Numbered from the stretch's first letter, positions 26,046 to 34,366 are shown. The stretch: 62,577 nucleotides of DNA from JACPFV01 sp038043245 (GCA_038043245.1 JBBTCH010000006.1:1-62577), one strand, 5' to 3'. Program-made: numbers and translations. Notes: generated by a model not told the origin, from the letters alone.

Positions 26046-28238
26046 TCAATACTCAGGCAACAGGTTTTTGGTCTTGCTGCCGAGGTTGGCGAGCCCCTTG
26101 AGCTCGAGCTGCAGGTAGACGCCGTTGGTGAACTCGCCCTGGGTATTGACCAGATAGCGGCGAGCGAGCACCTGCACGCCCCAGCAGCAGGCGTCATAGC
26201 CGAGTCCGGCCAGCGCTTCCTGGGTCGTGCCGTCGGGCAGTGAATAGCGCCAGCGGCCGGTGAAGCTCCAGTGGTCGGTGAACGGCAGCGGCATGCGCAC
26301 CGCCAGATCGGTCTGCTCCAGCAGGCGCTCGCGGAAACGGTACGACAGGTCCGCGCGCCAGCCGCCATCGCGATAGCGCGCGGTGTAGCTGTTGCGCTTG
26401 AACAGTCCATCGTCCGGCGACCATTGCAGATTGGCGCCCAGCGACCAGCGCTCGCTGATCTGGTAGTCGCCGGCGGCGATGAAATCGGTCGGGCCTTCGT
26501 CGGGAGTGATGCACGGCGCACGCGCGCAGGGCGGCGGCACCCGCGTCTTCGCCAGACGGTAGATCTGGCCGATGCTGGCGTTGAGGCGAACGACGCCACT
26601 GTCGGGTTCGAGCAGGCGCGTCGTCACCGACAGCGCGACGTGGTTGGCGTCGCCGATGCGATCCTCGCCGGTGAAGTTGTTGCGCGCGAACAGCTGCACG
26701 AAATCGAAATCCGGCACGCCGCTGTCGAGCACCGGCAGGTTTTCCTGATTGCGGTAAGGCACGTACAGATAAAACAGCTTGGGTTCCAGCGTCTGCACGT
26801 TGTGGGCACCCGTCAAGCGCTCGAATCGCAGCCCGGCCTCGGTGGAGAACTGCGGCAGCGCGCGGCTGGGGTATTCCTGTACGCCCGGCGCCGGATCCGG
26901 CAATTGGTAAAGCGTGCCGCGGAAGTCGAGCTGGCTGAGGACGTACCAGCTGTCGCGGTCTTTCTGCAGGCGCAGATAGGGATCGAAGTCCACGCGCTGC
27001 GCCTGTCGCGGCTGGCCGCCGACCACCTGCTGACGCTCGAAGAAGGCGTATTCGATGTTGAGCCCGGCGCGCACGTCAAAAATACTGTTCTGGGTCAGGG
27101 CCGAAAAACGCACCTGGGGCAGACGGCGGTAGGGTTCGTCGGTGCCGGCGATATTGGCGGCGACGGATTGATAGTCCTGCACCAGAGCCGTCAGGCTGAA
27201 ACTCGCCGGCAGCACGTAGCTGACCAACAGATGACGGTCGAGATACGTGGTCGAGCTCGACTCCAGACGCGTGGCGAGATCCTCGAAATAATTCGGGTCA
27301 CTGACTTCGGCATAGCGGCCCTCGAAGGCGAGATCGGACGCCAGCAGCGCGCGGTGGTTGATCTCGATCAACCCGCGCGAGGTCTGCAGCTCCCTGTCCT
27401 CCGGCAGATATTCCACCGCGACGTCGCCGGCGGAATTCTCGAACAGGTAACGCGCGCTGGCGCCCAGCTGGATGCCGCGCGCCGACATGTAGCGTGGCGT
27501 CAACGTCGCGTCATAGTTTTCCGACAGATTCAGATAGATCGGCTGTGCGAAATCGAAGCCGGTCTGCACCGAGTCGCCGAGAGTGGGTGCCAGCAGGCCG
27601 CTGCGACGGCGCCGGTCGGTGGGAAAGCGCAAATAGGGCGTGTACAACAGCGGTACGCCCGCGAACTCGATGCGCGCGTGGGTGGCAACGCCGATGCCTT
27701 CTTTCTGGTCAATCTCGATGTGACTGGCGCGCAGTTTCCAGAATTCGCTGTCGCGGGCGCAGGTGGTGTAGGACGCACCATCGGCCTCGACCGTGCCGGC
27801 GCCGGTCAGCGCCAGCCGCTGCGCCTCGCCGCGCCCACCGCTTTCCGTGAGCGCGAACTCGGTGCCGATAAAACTGCCAGTGGCCGTGCCGAGATCGAAC
27901 TGCGCGCTGCGGCTGCGGATGGAGACGTTGCGATCCTGATACGTGGACGGTTTCTGCAAGGTCACGCGGCGGGTGGCCTTGTCGTAATCCAGCTGCTCGG
28001 CGGCCAGCAGACGCTCGCCCTGCAACAGACGTACCGCGCCGCGCAGCCGCGACCAGCCGCTGTCCTGCACTTCCGCCTGATCGGCGCTGAGCTTGACGGT
28101 GCTGGAATCGCCGGCGCCGGCCAGTTCCGGCGGTACCGGTAGCAGCGGAACCTGCGGGCAAGAGGCTTCGGCCGCGCGCGCAGGCGCATTCACGCAAAAC
28201 GCGCAGACAGCAGCGATAAAAAAGAATTGGGAGCGCAC
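26046..28238 (-). CDS. lptD: LPS-assembly outer-membrane protein LptD
   Basis: Inserts lipopolysaccharide into the outer leaflet together with LptE. About 730 residues: a signal peptide from the GTG at 28238 (VRSQFFFIAAVCAFCVNAPARA), an OstA-like N-terminal domain (KLSADQAEVQDSGW) and a 26-strand-type barrel with the block FPTDRRRRSGLLAPT. The four structural cysteines are present: ASCPQ near the mature N-terminus, TTCARDSEFW, and the adjacent pair DACCWG. An additional pair (PPCARAPCI) sits in a barrel loop. A CATACT hexamer (28249-28254) lies 10 bases before the GTG. Confidence 0.95.
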   Translation of the reverse strand: MRSQFFFIAAVCAFCVNAPARAAEASCPQVPLLPVPPELAGAGDSSTVKLSADQAEVQDSGWSRLRGAVRLLQGERLLAAEQLDYDKATRRVTLQKPSTYQDRNVSIRSRSAQFDLGTATGSFIGTEFALTESGGRGEAQRLALTGAGTVEADGASYTTCARDSEFWKLRASHIEIDQKEGIGVATHARIEFAGVPLLYTPYLRFPTDRRRRSGLLAPTLGDSVQTGFDFAQPIYLNLSENYDATLTPRYMSARGIQLGASARYLFENSAGDVAVEYLPEDRELQTSRGLIEINHRALLASDLAFEGRYAEVSDPNYFEDLATRLESSSTTYLDRHLLVSYVLPASFSLTALVQDYQSVAANIAGTDEPYRRLPQVRFSALTQNSIFDVRAGLNIEYAFFERQQVVGGQPRQAQRVDFDPYLRLQKDRDSWYVLSQLDFRGTLYQLPDPAPGVQEYPSRALPQFSTEAGLRFERLTGAHNVQTLEPKLFYLYVPYRNQENLPVLDSGVPDFDFVQLFARNNFTGEDRIGDANHVALSVTTRLLEPDSGVVRLNASIGQIYRLAKTRVPPPCARAPCITPDEGPTDFIAAGDYQISERWSLGANLQWSPDDGLFKRNSYTARYRDGGWRADLSYRFRERLLEQTDLAVRMPLPFTDHWSFTGRWRYSLPDGTTQEALAGLGYDACCWGVQVLARRYLVNTQGEFTNGVYLQLELKGLANLGSKTKNLLPEY

Positions 28239-28248
28239 AGGGACGCAC

Positions 28249-28254
28249 AGTATG
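28249..28254 (-). promoter_or_regulatory. -10-like CATACT (lptD)
   Basis: Minus-strand CATACT ten bases before the GTG start of lptD; it would drive the lptD-surA-pdxA-rsmA operon with nearly no leader. Confidence 0.4.
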
Positions 28255-28299
28255 GTCAGCGGCTCGCGGTCGCGCAATGAAATCCGCTGCGTGTATCGG

Positions 28300-28305
28300 T
28301 AGAGT
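28300..28305 (+). promoter_or_regulatory. -10-like TAGAGT, leaderless type (amgK)
   Basis: TAGAGT, then eight alternating G/C bases, then the ATG at 28314; no Shine-Dalgarno. Confidence 0.45.
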
Positions 28306-28313
28306 GCGCGCGC

Positions 28314-29333
28314 ATGACTGACGCTGCTCTCGATGAACGCGCGCTCCTTGCCAAAAATTGGGCGCTCGCTCGGCTCGGGCTGAAGGACGCAGGCTTCGCA
28401 CCCGCATCGGCCGACGCCAGCTTCCGCCGCTATTTCCGCATCCGCGACGGCGCCCGCAGCTGGATCGTGATGGACGCGCCCCCGGAAAAGGAAGATTCGC
28501 GCCCGTTCATCCAAATCGCGCGCTGGCTGCGCGGCTGGAAACTCAATGCGCCGGACGTCGTCGCTGACGATCTGGCGCAAGGTTTTTTATTGCTGTCCGA
28601 TCTCGGCGAAAAAACCCTGCTGCACGTGCTCAACGAGCAGAACGCGGATGAACATTTCCGCGCGGCCATCGGTGCACTGATCCAGATGCAGCAGGCGGCG
28701 CAGAGCGATCCTGCCGTCGCGCAACTGCCGGCCTATGACGCCCAGCTGTTATGGCGCGAGGTGCGCTTGTTCCCGGAGTGGTATCTGGAAAAACATCTCG
28801 GCGTGAAGCTCGCTGGTGACGAAGCCAATGAACTGGAGCGCGTGATGGGCCTGCTGGTGCGCTCAGCGCTGGCGCAGCCGCGCACCTTCGTCCATCGCGA
28901 CTTCATGCCGCGCAATCTGATGGCCGCCACTCCGATCGGCATCCTCGATTTTCAGGACGCGGTGCACGGGCCGATCAGTTACGACGCCGTGTGCCTGTTC
29001 AAGGACGCCTTCCTCAGCTGGCCCGCCGAGCGCGTGCGCGGCTGGCTCAGCGATTACTGGCAGCGCGCAACGGATGCCAAGTTGCCGGTGCCGGCGACCT
29101 TCGCCGAGTTCTGGCAGGAGGCCGAATGGATGGGTTTGCAACGCCACCTCAAGGTGCTCGGAATCTTCGCGCGGCTGACACACCGCGACGGCAAACCGCA
29201 TTACGTCGCCGACACGCCGCGCTTCGTGCGTTACGTGATGGAGGTGGCGCCGAAATACGCCGAACTGGCGCCGCTGACCGCGATCTTCGAGAAACACGTG
29301 CTGCCGAAAGTGACGCCGCAGGTGTCATCCTGA
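28314..29333 (+). CDS. amgK: Anomeric MurNAc/GlcNAc kinase
   Basis: Phosphorylates MurNAc at C1 in the peptidoglycan recycling route that bypasses de novo UDP-MurNAc synthesis. 339 residues of the aminoglycoside-phosphotransferase fold: SADASFRRYFRI near the N-terminus, catalytic loop FVHRDFMPRNLM and the metal-binding ILDFQDAVHGP. The family and order amgK-murU, divergent from lptD, match Pseudomonas. The last codons GTG TCA TCC TGA are contributed by a palindromic repeat (29324-29379). Confidence 0.93.
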   Translation: MTDAALDERALLAKNWALARLGLKDAGFAPASADASFRRYFRIRDGARSWIVMDAPPEKEDSRPFIQIARWLRGWKLNAPDVVADDLAQGFLLLSDLGEKTLLHVLNEQNADEHFRAAIGALIQMQQAAQSDPAVAQLPAYDAQLLWREVRLFPEWYLEKHLGVKLAGDEANELERVMGLLVRSALAQPRTFVHRDFMPRNLMAATPIGILDFQDAVHGPISYDAVCLFKDAFLSWPAERVRGWLSDYWQRATDAKLPVPATFAEFWQEAEWMGLQRHLKVLGIFARLTHRDGKPHYVADTPRFVRYVMEVAPKYAELAPLTAIFEKHVLPKVTPQVSS

Positions 29334-29379
29334 GCGCAGCGAAGGATCTGATCAGATTCCTCGCCATGCTCGGAATGAC
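29324..29379. repeat. Dispersed palindromic repeat, family A, overlapping the amgK stop
   Basis: GTCATCCTGAGCGCAGCGAA to GCTCGGAATGAC. Its left end supplies the last two codons and TGA of amgK, and its right end stops seven bases before the murU ATG. Confidence 0.85.
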
Positions 29380-29385
29380 AACTCT

Positions 29386-30036
29386 ATGAAAGCCATGATT
29401 TTGTGCGCCGGGCGCGGAATCCGCATGGTGCCGCTCACCGACCACACGCCCAAGCCGCTGATTGCGGTTCGCGGTCGGCCGCTGATTGAGCATCACCTGC
29501 TCTCGCTGAAAGCCGCCGGCATCCGCGAGTTCGTCATCAACCTCGGCTGGCTCGGCGAGAAAATCCGCACACATCTCGGCGACGGCGCCAAGCACGGCGT
29601 GCAAATCCACTATTCCGAGGAAGGCTGGCCCGCGCTGGAAACCGGCGGCGGCATCTTCCGCGCCCTGCCCCTGCTGGGCACGGAACCTTTCGTCGTCGTC
29701 AACGGTGATATCTATGTCGACTACGATTTTTCAAAACTAAGCACCCTGCGCGAGCCGGAGCAGGCGCATCTGGTGCTGGTGCTGAATCCCGCACACAACC
29801 CCAAGGGTGATTTCGGTCTGGTGAACGGACGTGTTGTCACGGCATGTACCGAGAGTTACACCTTCAGCGGCATCTCGGTGCTGCATCCAAAACTGTTTGA
29901 AGGCCAAACCGGCGGCGCGTTTCAGCTGGCACCTCTGCTGCGCGACGCCGCGCTGCGCGGTGAGGTCAGCGGCGAGCTGTTCAGCGGCCTGTGGTCGGAT
30001 GTCGGCACGCTGGAGCGGCTCGAAGCGCTGAAATAG
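29386..30036 (+). CDS. murU: MurNAc-1-phosphate uridylyltransferase
   Basis: Converts MurNAc-alpha-1-phosphate and UTP into UDP-MurNAc, the step after AmgK. A 216-residue nucleotidyltransferase: MKAMILCAGRGIRM is the nucleotide-binding loop, HTPKPLI holds the conserved Lys, LETGGGIF and VVNGDIYVDYDF hold the sugar and metal sites. The position after GRGIRM is Val where many relatives have Arg. Separated from amgK only by a palindromic repeat and probably cotranscribed. Confidence 0.92.
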   Translation: MKAMILCAGRGIRMVPLTDHTPKPLIAVRGRPLIEHHLLSLKAAGIREFVINLGWLGEKIRTHLGDGAKHGVQIHYSEEGWPALETGGGIFRALPLLGTEPFVVVNGDIYVDYDFSKLSTLREPEQAHLVLVLNPAHNPKGDFGLVNGRVVTACTESYTFSGISVLHPKLFEGQTGGAFQLAPLLRDAALRGEVSGELFSGLWSDVGTLERLEALK

Positions 30037-30054
30037 CGGCAACTTGCGACTTAT

Positions 30055-30072
30055 GGCGGGTCTTGACCCGCC
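30055..30072. terminator. Hairpin after murU
   Basis: GGCGGGTC-TT-GACCCGCC is a perfect 8-bp stem. It lies between convergent murU and the HEPN-like gene; there is no U-tract, so terminator activity is uncertain. Confidence 0.4.
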
Positions 30073-30081
30073 TACCGTGCT

Positions 30082-30558
30082 TTATCGGGGCAATATCCGC
30101 GTTGGCTGGAACGCCTTGTTAGAGGGCTTTTGCTTTGCGACAACATCTCCCGACTTATTCTCGATTGCTTCGCAAAGTCTGAGTCCAACTCGGAAAACTT
30201 TGGTGTACTCGACCTTCGGAACGCCCTTCCACTGTTCGTCATGCGGATCCCAAAAGAGCTTGTGCACAATGTTATTCCGCACCCGATTGAAATCCGAAAT
30301 CTGCGCCAGTTCCTTGTCGGTGATTGCGCCCAGGATGAAAAGGACTTTCGCGGCCTGATTTAGCGAAAATTCATTTGTCATGTCCCATGCACGGACCCAA
30401 CGCATATCACCAGCGGCGGTTGTTTGAAGCAGAAATAGCTCGCGCAATTTGCATTCAAGCCACGAATGCACCGTTTGAATCGCTTCGAAATAATACTTGG
30501 CCCTAAACGCTTTCTGCGCATGATGCGGAGGCCAATCCGGAACGCGAATGTATTGCAC
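30082..30558 (-). CDS. HEPN-like small protein in integron-cassette-like remnant
   Basis: 158 residues from a GTG start. All-helical appearance with the motif FNRVRNNIVHKLF, an R-x4-H signature typical of HEPN-fold proteins, many of which are RNases in defence and toxin systems. The C-terminal NKAFQPTR is the translated start of an attC-like site. The upstream core box GTTAGAGGGCTTT also supplies AGAGGG as Shine-Dalgarno, eight bases before the GTG. Base composition is visibly less GC-rich than that of its neighbours. It lies alone on the minus strand between murU and lipA. The exact function is unknown. Confidence 0.6.
   Translation of the reverse strand: MQYIRVPDWPPHHAQKAFRAKYYFEAIQTVHSWLECKLRELFLLQTTAAGDMRWVRAWDMTNEFSLNQAAKVLFILGAITDKELAQISDFNRVRNNIVHKLFWDPHDEQWKGVPKVEYTKVFRVGLRLCEAIENKSGDVVAKQKPSNKAFQPTRILPR
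30097..30130 (-). other. attC-like 5' half site (downstream edge of cassette)
   Basis: On the minus strand AAAGCCCTCTAAC is followed by AAGGCGTTCCAGCCAACG, the usual look of the first half of an attC site. The matching second half is missing. Confidence 0.5.
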
Positions 30559-30561
30559 GAG

Positions 30562-30604
30562 AAAGCCCTCTAACGTCGTTTAGACGACAAGTTGTCGCCT
30601 AACC
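30562..30604 (-). other. Core-site-like box at the upstream cassette edge
   Basis: On the minus strand GTTAGAGGGCTTT (30562-30574) is the exact inverse of the box at 30118-30130 and fits the GTTRRRY cassette boundary. A second GTTAGGC starts at the lipA stop codon, with a CGACAACTTGTCG palindrome between. Confidence 0.45.
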
Positions 30605-31582
30605 CGACACGGATTCCAGCACGCTATGCGCCTGCTGGTCAGCGTGGTACGACGAGCGCACCATCGGTCCGCTGGCGACATGCGAGAAACCCATCTGTTC
30701 GCCAAGCACGCGCAGGCGCTCGAACTCGGCGGGCTCGACGTAGCGCATCACCGGCAGGTGGTGGCGCGAGGGCTGCAGGTACTGGCCGAGTGTGAGCATG
30801 TTGACGCCGTGCGCGCGCAGGTCGCGCATCACCTGCTCGATCTCGCTGATCTCTTCGCCGAGGCCGAGCATCAGCCCGGACTTGGTCGGCACGTTCGGGT
30901 GTAGGCCCTTGAAGCGTTCGAGCAGGTCCAGCGACCAGTCGTAGTCGGAGCCGGGCCGCGCCTGTTTGTAGAGGCGCGGCACGGTTTCGAGGTTGTGATT
31001 GAACACATCCGGCGGCGTGTCTTTGAAGATCGTCAGCGCCGGGTCCATGCGGCCGCGGAAATCCGGCACCAGCACTTCGATGGTGAGACTCGGCGACAGC
31101 GCGCGCGATTCGCGGATGCAGGCGGCGAAATGCGCCGCGCCGCCGTCTTTCAGATCGTCGCGATCCACCGAGGTGATGACGACGTAGCGCAGCGCCATGT
31201 CGCGGATGGTGCGTGCCAGATTCTGCGGTTCGTTGGTGTCGAGCGGTTTCGGCCGGCCGTGAGCGACGTCGCAGAACGGGCAGCGGCGCGTGCAGATGTC
31301 GCCCATGATCATAAAGGTGGCGGTGCCCTTGCCGAAGCATTCGCCGAGATTCGGGCAGTTGGCTTCTTCGCAGACCGTATGCAGGTTGTTGGCGCGCAGC
31401 GCGGCCTTGATGCGCGCGACTTCCGGCGTGCCCTGGCTCTTGGCGCGGATCCAGCTCGGCTTGCGCAGCGGCGTGATCGTGGGCTCGATCTTGATCGGGA
31501 TGCGCGCCATCTTCTCCGCAGCGCGCAGCTTTATCCCTGCTTCAAGCGGGGCGGGTTTCGATTGCGGAGTCGGTGTCGTCAA
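30599..31582 (-). CDS. lipA: Lipoyl synthase
   Basis: Radical-SAM enzyme that inserts two sulfurs into protein-bound octanoyl groups. 327 residues with the auxiliary cluster motif CEEANCPNLGEC, radical-SAM motif CTRRCPFC and C-terminal RSSYHADQQ. The longer start at 31582 is preferred, because the stretch LEAGIKLRAAEKMARIPIK aligns with other LipA N-termini; it overlaps the upstream acyltransferase by 41 bases. lipB is not in the window. Confidence 0.96.
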   Translation of the reverse strand: MTTPTPQSKPAPLEAGIKLRAAEKMARIPIKIEPTITPLRKPSWIRAKSQGTPEVARIKAALRANNLHTVCEEANCPNLGECFGKGTATFMIMGDICTRRCPFCDVAHGRPKPLDTNEPQNLARTIRDMALRYVVITSVDRDDLKDGGAAHFAACIRESRALSPSLTIEVLVPDFRGRMDPALTIFKDTPPDVFNHNLETVPRLYKQARPGSDYDWSLDLLERFKGLHPNVPTKSGLMLGLGEEISEIEQVMRDLRAHGVNMLTLGQYLQPSRHHLPVMRYVEPAEFERLRVLGEQMGFSHVASGPMVRSSYHADQQAHSVLESVSG

Positions 31583-32336
31583 GAGCGGCCTCGAAGGGCC
31601 GCCATTCTAGTGGTTCGGCCACCACGCCGGCGATGGCGGCGTGCGCCGCCAGCGCCAGGGAATCGCGGTCCCGCCCTAGCAAGCTGATGGGCGCGCAGTA
31701 CGTCACTTCGGCGATCAGCGCCGGCTCTTTCAGGAGGCGCAGCATGTGCGAGGCCAGGTCGTCGTCGCCGATGAAGGGTGCGACGTTGCTGCCATCGGCA
31801 CCATGGCTGAATCGCAGTGCCAGCGGCTGCACCGGACATTGCGCCTCAATCGCTGCCTGAAACAGGCGCGCGTGGAACGGCAGCACACTCGCCCCATCGG
31901 TGGTCGTGCCTTCGGGATACAAGATGAACGAGCCGCCGGCCTGCAGATGCGGTACGACTTTTTCCAGCAGGGGTTTCGCTCCGCCTTTTCCGCGGCGGAT
32001 ATAGAACGTGCCCATCGCATTCGCCAGCCAGCCGGCGATGGGCCAGTGCTGGATTTCCGACTTGGCGACGAAGCGCGTCGGCTCGACGCAACCGATCAGG
32101 ATGATATCGAGCCAGGACACGTGATTCGCCACCAGCAGGCGCGGGCCTCGAATGCCGGTACCCACAACGCGCACCTGGATGTTGAAGATGTCGAGCATCA
32201 CGCCCGACCACCAGCTCATCACGCCTTCGACTTTCCAGCGCTTGACGCCACCCGTGAGCAGGATGCCGATGGCGAGAAAAATCCCGATGAGGATGTGCAG
32301 TACTGCGCGAAACCCTCTATAGAAACCAAACATCAT
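31542..32336 (-). CDS. 1-acylglycerol-3-phosphate acyltransferase, probable OlsA
   Basis: 264 residues with one N-terminal membrane helix (AVLHILIGIFLAIGILL), H-x4-D motif NHVSWLD, and YPEGTTTDG, typical of PlsC. It follows an OlsB-like gene on the same strand, the arrangement expected of OlsA, which adds the second fatty acid in ornithine-lipid synthesis; ordinary phosphatidic-acid synthesis is the alternative. Starts ATG 32336 or 32333; the longer frame to 32378 merely translates a palindromic repeat. Confidence 0.8.
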   Translation of the reverse strand: MMFGFYRGFRAVLHILIGIFLAIGILLTGGVKRWKVEGVMSWWSGVMLDIFNIQVRVVGTGIRGPRLLVANHVSWLDIILIGCVEPTRFVAKSEIQHWPIAGWLANAMGTFYIRRGKGGAKPLLEKVVPHLQAGGSFILYPEGTTTDGASVLPFHARLFQAAIEAQCPVQPLALRFSHGADGSNVAPFIGDDDLASHMLRLLKEPALIAEVTYCAPISLLGRDRDSLALAAHAAIAGVVAEPLEWRPFEAALDDTDSAIETRPA

Positions 32337-32339
32337 GCT

Positions 32340-32422
32340 GTCATACCGGCGCAAGCCGGTATCCAGTCTTGGGTTCATATGGCGCTGTGCGCCACCTGGA
32401 TTCCGGCGTTCGCCGGAATGAC
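32340..32422. repeat. Palindromic repeat, family B, spanning the olsB 3' end
   Basis: GTCATACCGGCGCAAGCCGG pairs with CCGGCGTTCGCCGGAATGAC. The olsB stop (32375-32377) is in its loop, so the right arm encodes the last residues of that protein. Confidence 0.85.
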
Positions 32423-33175
32423 GGATGCGGAGGTTCGTTTTTCGAGGAAGTGACGCGCGTAACGCGGGTTCAGGTCCGGCACATTCAGCAACATGAACAC
32501 GTCGGCGCAGTTGAAATCGCGGTCCCAGTACGGCTCGCCGCAGGCTTTGGCACCGAGGCTCACATAGGCTTTCAGCAACGGCGGCATCTTGGCCGGCGCG
32601 GAAGGGCGGACGTCAGCGGCAGGCAGCGGCTGGTACGGCCGCACGCGATGCCAAGCCGGGCTCAGGTATTTGCCACGAATGGTGTCGAGGATCGCATGCG
32701 CTTTGGCGCCGCCATCTTCGAGGCCGATGCTGGCGCAGCCGAACAGATAGTCGTAGCCCTCGCGCGTGATGAACTCGGCAATGCCCTGCCACAGCGTGGC
32801 GATGACCGCGCCGCCGCGATACTCGGCATCGACGCAGGTGCGGCCGATCTCGATGGCGCGTCCGGGCAGGCTGTTGACCATCTCGATATCGAACTCGCCG
32901 GCCGAATAGAAGCCACCGGCGTCGAGCGCGCGCTCGTCGGTGAGGATGCGGGTACAGGCGATGACGCGGCCGTGCTCCATCTCGCGCACCATCAGGTGGT
33001 GGCAATACGGGTCGTAGTGGTCGGCGTCAACGCCCAGTTCGGCGGTTTTGAGCTGCGCGCCCATCTCCTCGCCGAAGATGCGGTAGCGCAGTCGCTGCGT
33101 TTCCTGCACCTGCGCGGTGTTGCTGGCAAATGCAACCTGAAACCGTGGAGCTATTGAAAGGTCTTTGGTATTCAT
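32375..33175 (-). CDS. olsB: Ornithine N-acyltransferase-like GNAT protein (OlsB)
   Basis: 266 residues of the OlsB family, which transfers 3-hydroxyacyl groups from ACP to ornithine to form lyso-ornithine lipid. Visible blocks are RLRYRIFGEEMGA, VIACTRILTDE, EIGRTCVDAEYRGG and YDYLFGCASIGL. The ATG at 33175 (MNTKDLSIAPRF) is the natural start; the frame open to 33439 lies antisense to nothing useful. The last residues, SVIPANAGIQVAHSAI, are encoded by a palindromic repeat and are not part of the family. The substrate (ornithine, or another amino acid such as glycine or lysine) is inferred. Confidence 0.8.
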   Translation of the reverse strand: MNTKDLSIAPRFQVAFASNTAQVQETQRLRYRIFGEEMGAQLKTAELGVDADHYDPYCHHLMVREMEHGRVIACTRILTDERALDAGGFYSAGEFDIEMVNSLPGRAIEIGRTCVDAEYRGGAVIATLWQGIAEFITREGYDYLFGCASIGLEDGGAKAHAILDTIRGKYLSPAWHRVRPYQPLPAADVRPSAPAKMPPLLKAYVSLGAKACGEPYWDRDFNCADVFMLLNVPDLNPRYARHFLEKRTSASVIPANAGIQVAHSAI

Positions 33176-33182
33176 GGCGCGC

Positions 33183-33188
33183 AAACTA
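33183..33188 (-). promoter_or_regulatory. -10-like TAGTTT, leaderless type (olsB)
   Basis: Minus-strand TAGTTT, then GCGCGCC, then ATG 33175. It lies only five bases before the end of the upstream glycosyltransferase gene's frame, giving olsB its own transcript. Confidence 0.4.
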
Positions 33189-34292
33189 CGCAGCGCGTGT
33201 TGTCGCTCTGTGACTGCTGGATGAAGATTGGGTGACAGCCAGTTCCGCGATATATCCGCGCAGGATCTCGATCGCCTCGGCGCGGCCATTGCGCGCGTAC
33301 TGCGACATGTTCTCCCGGTAGCGCGGCAGGTCAGCCAGGAAGATCTCGACGTCGGCCGCAGAGAACGACTCCAGCGAGCAGAAACGGCCGATGCCCATGC
33401 GCTCCAGCCTGCGCGCATTGAGCTGCTGCTCGAACGCACGCTCGGGCAGAGCGAGAAACGGCTTGCCGAAATGCAGTGCCTCGCCGATCAGCTGGCTGCC
33501 GGCGGTGGCGATGACCGCCCGGCAATTCGCGAGGTCGCGCACGAATGCAGCGCCGTCGATCGCGCGGAAATCCAGCGACTCCGATACGCCGGCCCGCGTG
33601 GTGCCGTAGACCACCACCGGCAGTTCGAGCTGGCGCAGCGCCTGCTCCACGTGCGGATGAAACTGGCGGTCGCCGCGGTTGAAGTACGCCAGCAGAAAGT
33701 CGCCTTCGCTCGGTGCGAGCGCATCGAGTTCCTCGCGCAGGATCGGCCCGACCAATCGCGTCGTCGAGGACTTCGGTTGCGCCGGATAAAAACTGGAGAT
33801 GAGGATGCGGTCGGGCTGGCCCATCAACTGGCGATAACCCCAGCCATCCCGCAGTCCGGTGAACATGAGGTCGTCGGGAAAATGTGGCTTGCACCAGGCG
33901 ATGATGCCAACGTGGTCGAAGCTGATGCGCGGGATTTTCAGGCTCTGCGCAGCACGGTGGGTCCAGGCCTCGGAATCGGAGATCACCAGCTCGATGCCGC
34001 GCTCGCGGAATTCGTGCTCGACGCCTTGCACCCCTTTGCCGCGAAACAGCAGATCGGCCGCGCCACCGAAATTGCCGGTGATGGTTTTCGTCACCGACCA
34101 GCGTCCGGCCGAATCGTAGACGTAGCCGAGCATGGGGATGCGCACCGTGTCGAAGCGCTGCGCCAGCATGTCGTGCGCGTCGCCACTGGTGAACAGGGTC
34201 ACGTCGTGTTCGCGTTGTAGCGCCACCAGCGCCGCACTGCTGCGCGTGGCGTGTCCGCGTCCGTAGCCCATGACCCCGTAAGCGATCCGCAT
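33186..34292 (-). CDS. Glycosyltransferase, GT-B fold (MurG/UGT-like)
   Basis: 368 residues. The N-terminus RIAYGVMGYGRGHATRS is the glycine-rich first strand of a GT-B fold, and the C-terminal nucleotide-sugar region is ATAGSQLIGEALHFGKPFLALP. The family (Glyco_trans_1_3-like) uses UDP sugars; donor and acceptor are unknown. Lying just upstream of olsB and divergent from an LpxH-like phosphoesterase, it may act on a lipid. The start at 34292 (ATG CGG ATC) is preferred to an in-frame ATG nine codons earlier. Confidence 0.75.
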   Translation of the reverse strand: MRIAYGVMGYGRGHATRSSAALVALQREHDVTLFTSGDAHDMLAQRFDTVRIPMLGYVYDSAGRWSVTKTITGNFGGAADLLFRGKGVQGVEHEFRERGIELVISDSEAWTHRAAQSLKIPRISFDHVGIIAWCKPHFPDDLMFTGLRDGWGYRQLMGQPDRILISSFYPAQPKSSTTRLVGPILREELDALAPSEGDFLLAYFNRGDRQFHPHVEQALRQLELPVVVYGTTRAGVSESLDFRAIDGAAFVRDLANCRAVIATAGSQLIGEALHFGKPFLALPERAFEQQLNARRLERMGIGRFCSLESFSAADVEIFLADLPRYRENMSQYARNGRAEAIEILRGYIAELAVTQSSSSSHRATTRAA

Positions 34293-34366
34293 GGGGCGAG
34301 CATCCTGGCGGCAGCGCATGACAGGCCGATGACGCGTCCAGTCATCGGCCCTTCACACACGGCGAA

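Noticed and set aside
25979..26599. Upstream extension of the surA frame
   Set aside because: It overlaps the 3' end of lptD in another frame and lacks a signal peptide; GTG 25978 starts a good Sec signal.
26271..28142. 623-codon plus-strand frame antisense to lptD
   Set aside because: lptD has signal, cysteines and barrel motifs; the antisense frame shows no recognisable domain.
32441..33439. Frame of OlsB extended upstream to 33439
   Set aside because: It would overlap the glycosyltransferase C-terminus; the leaderless-type promoter and family start support ATG 33175.
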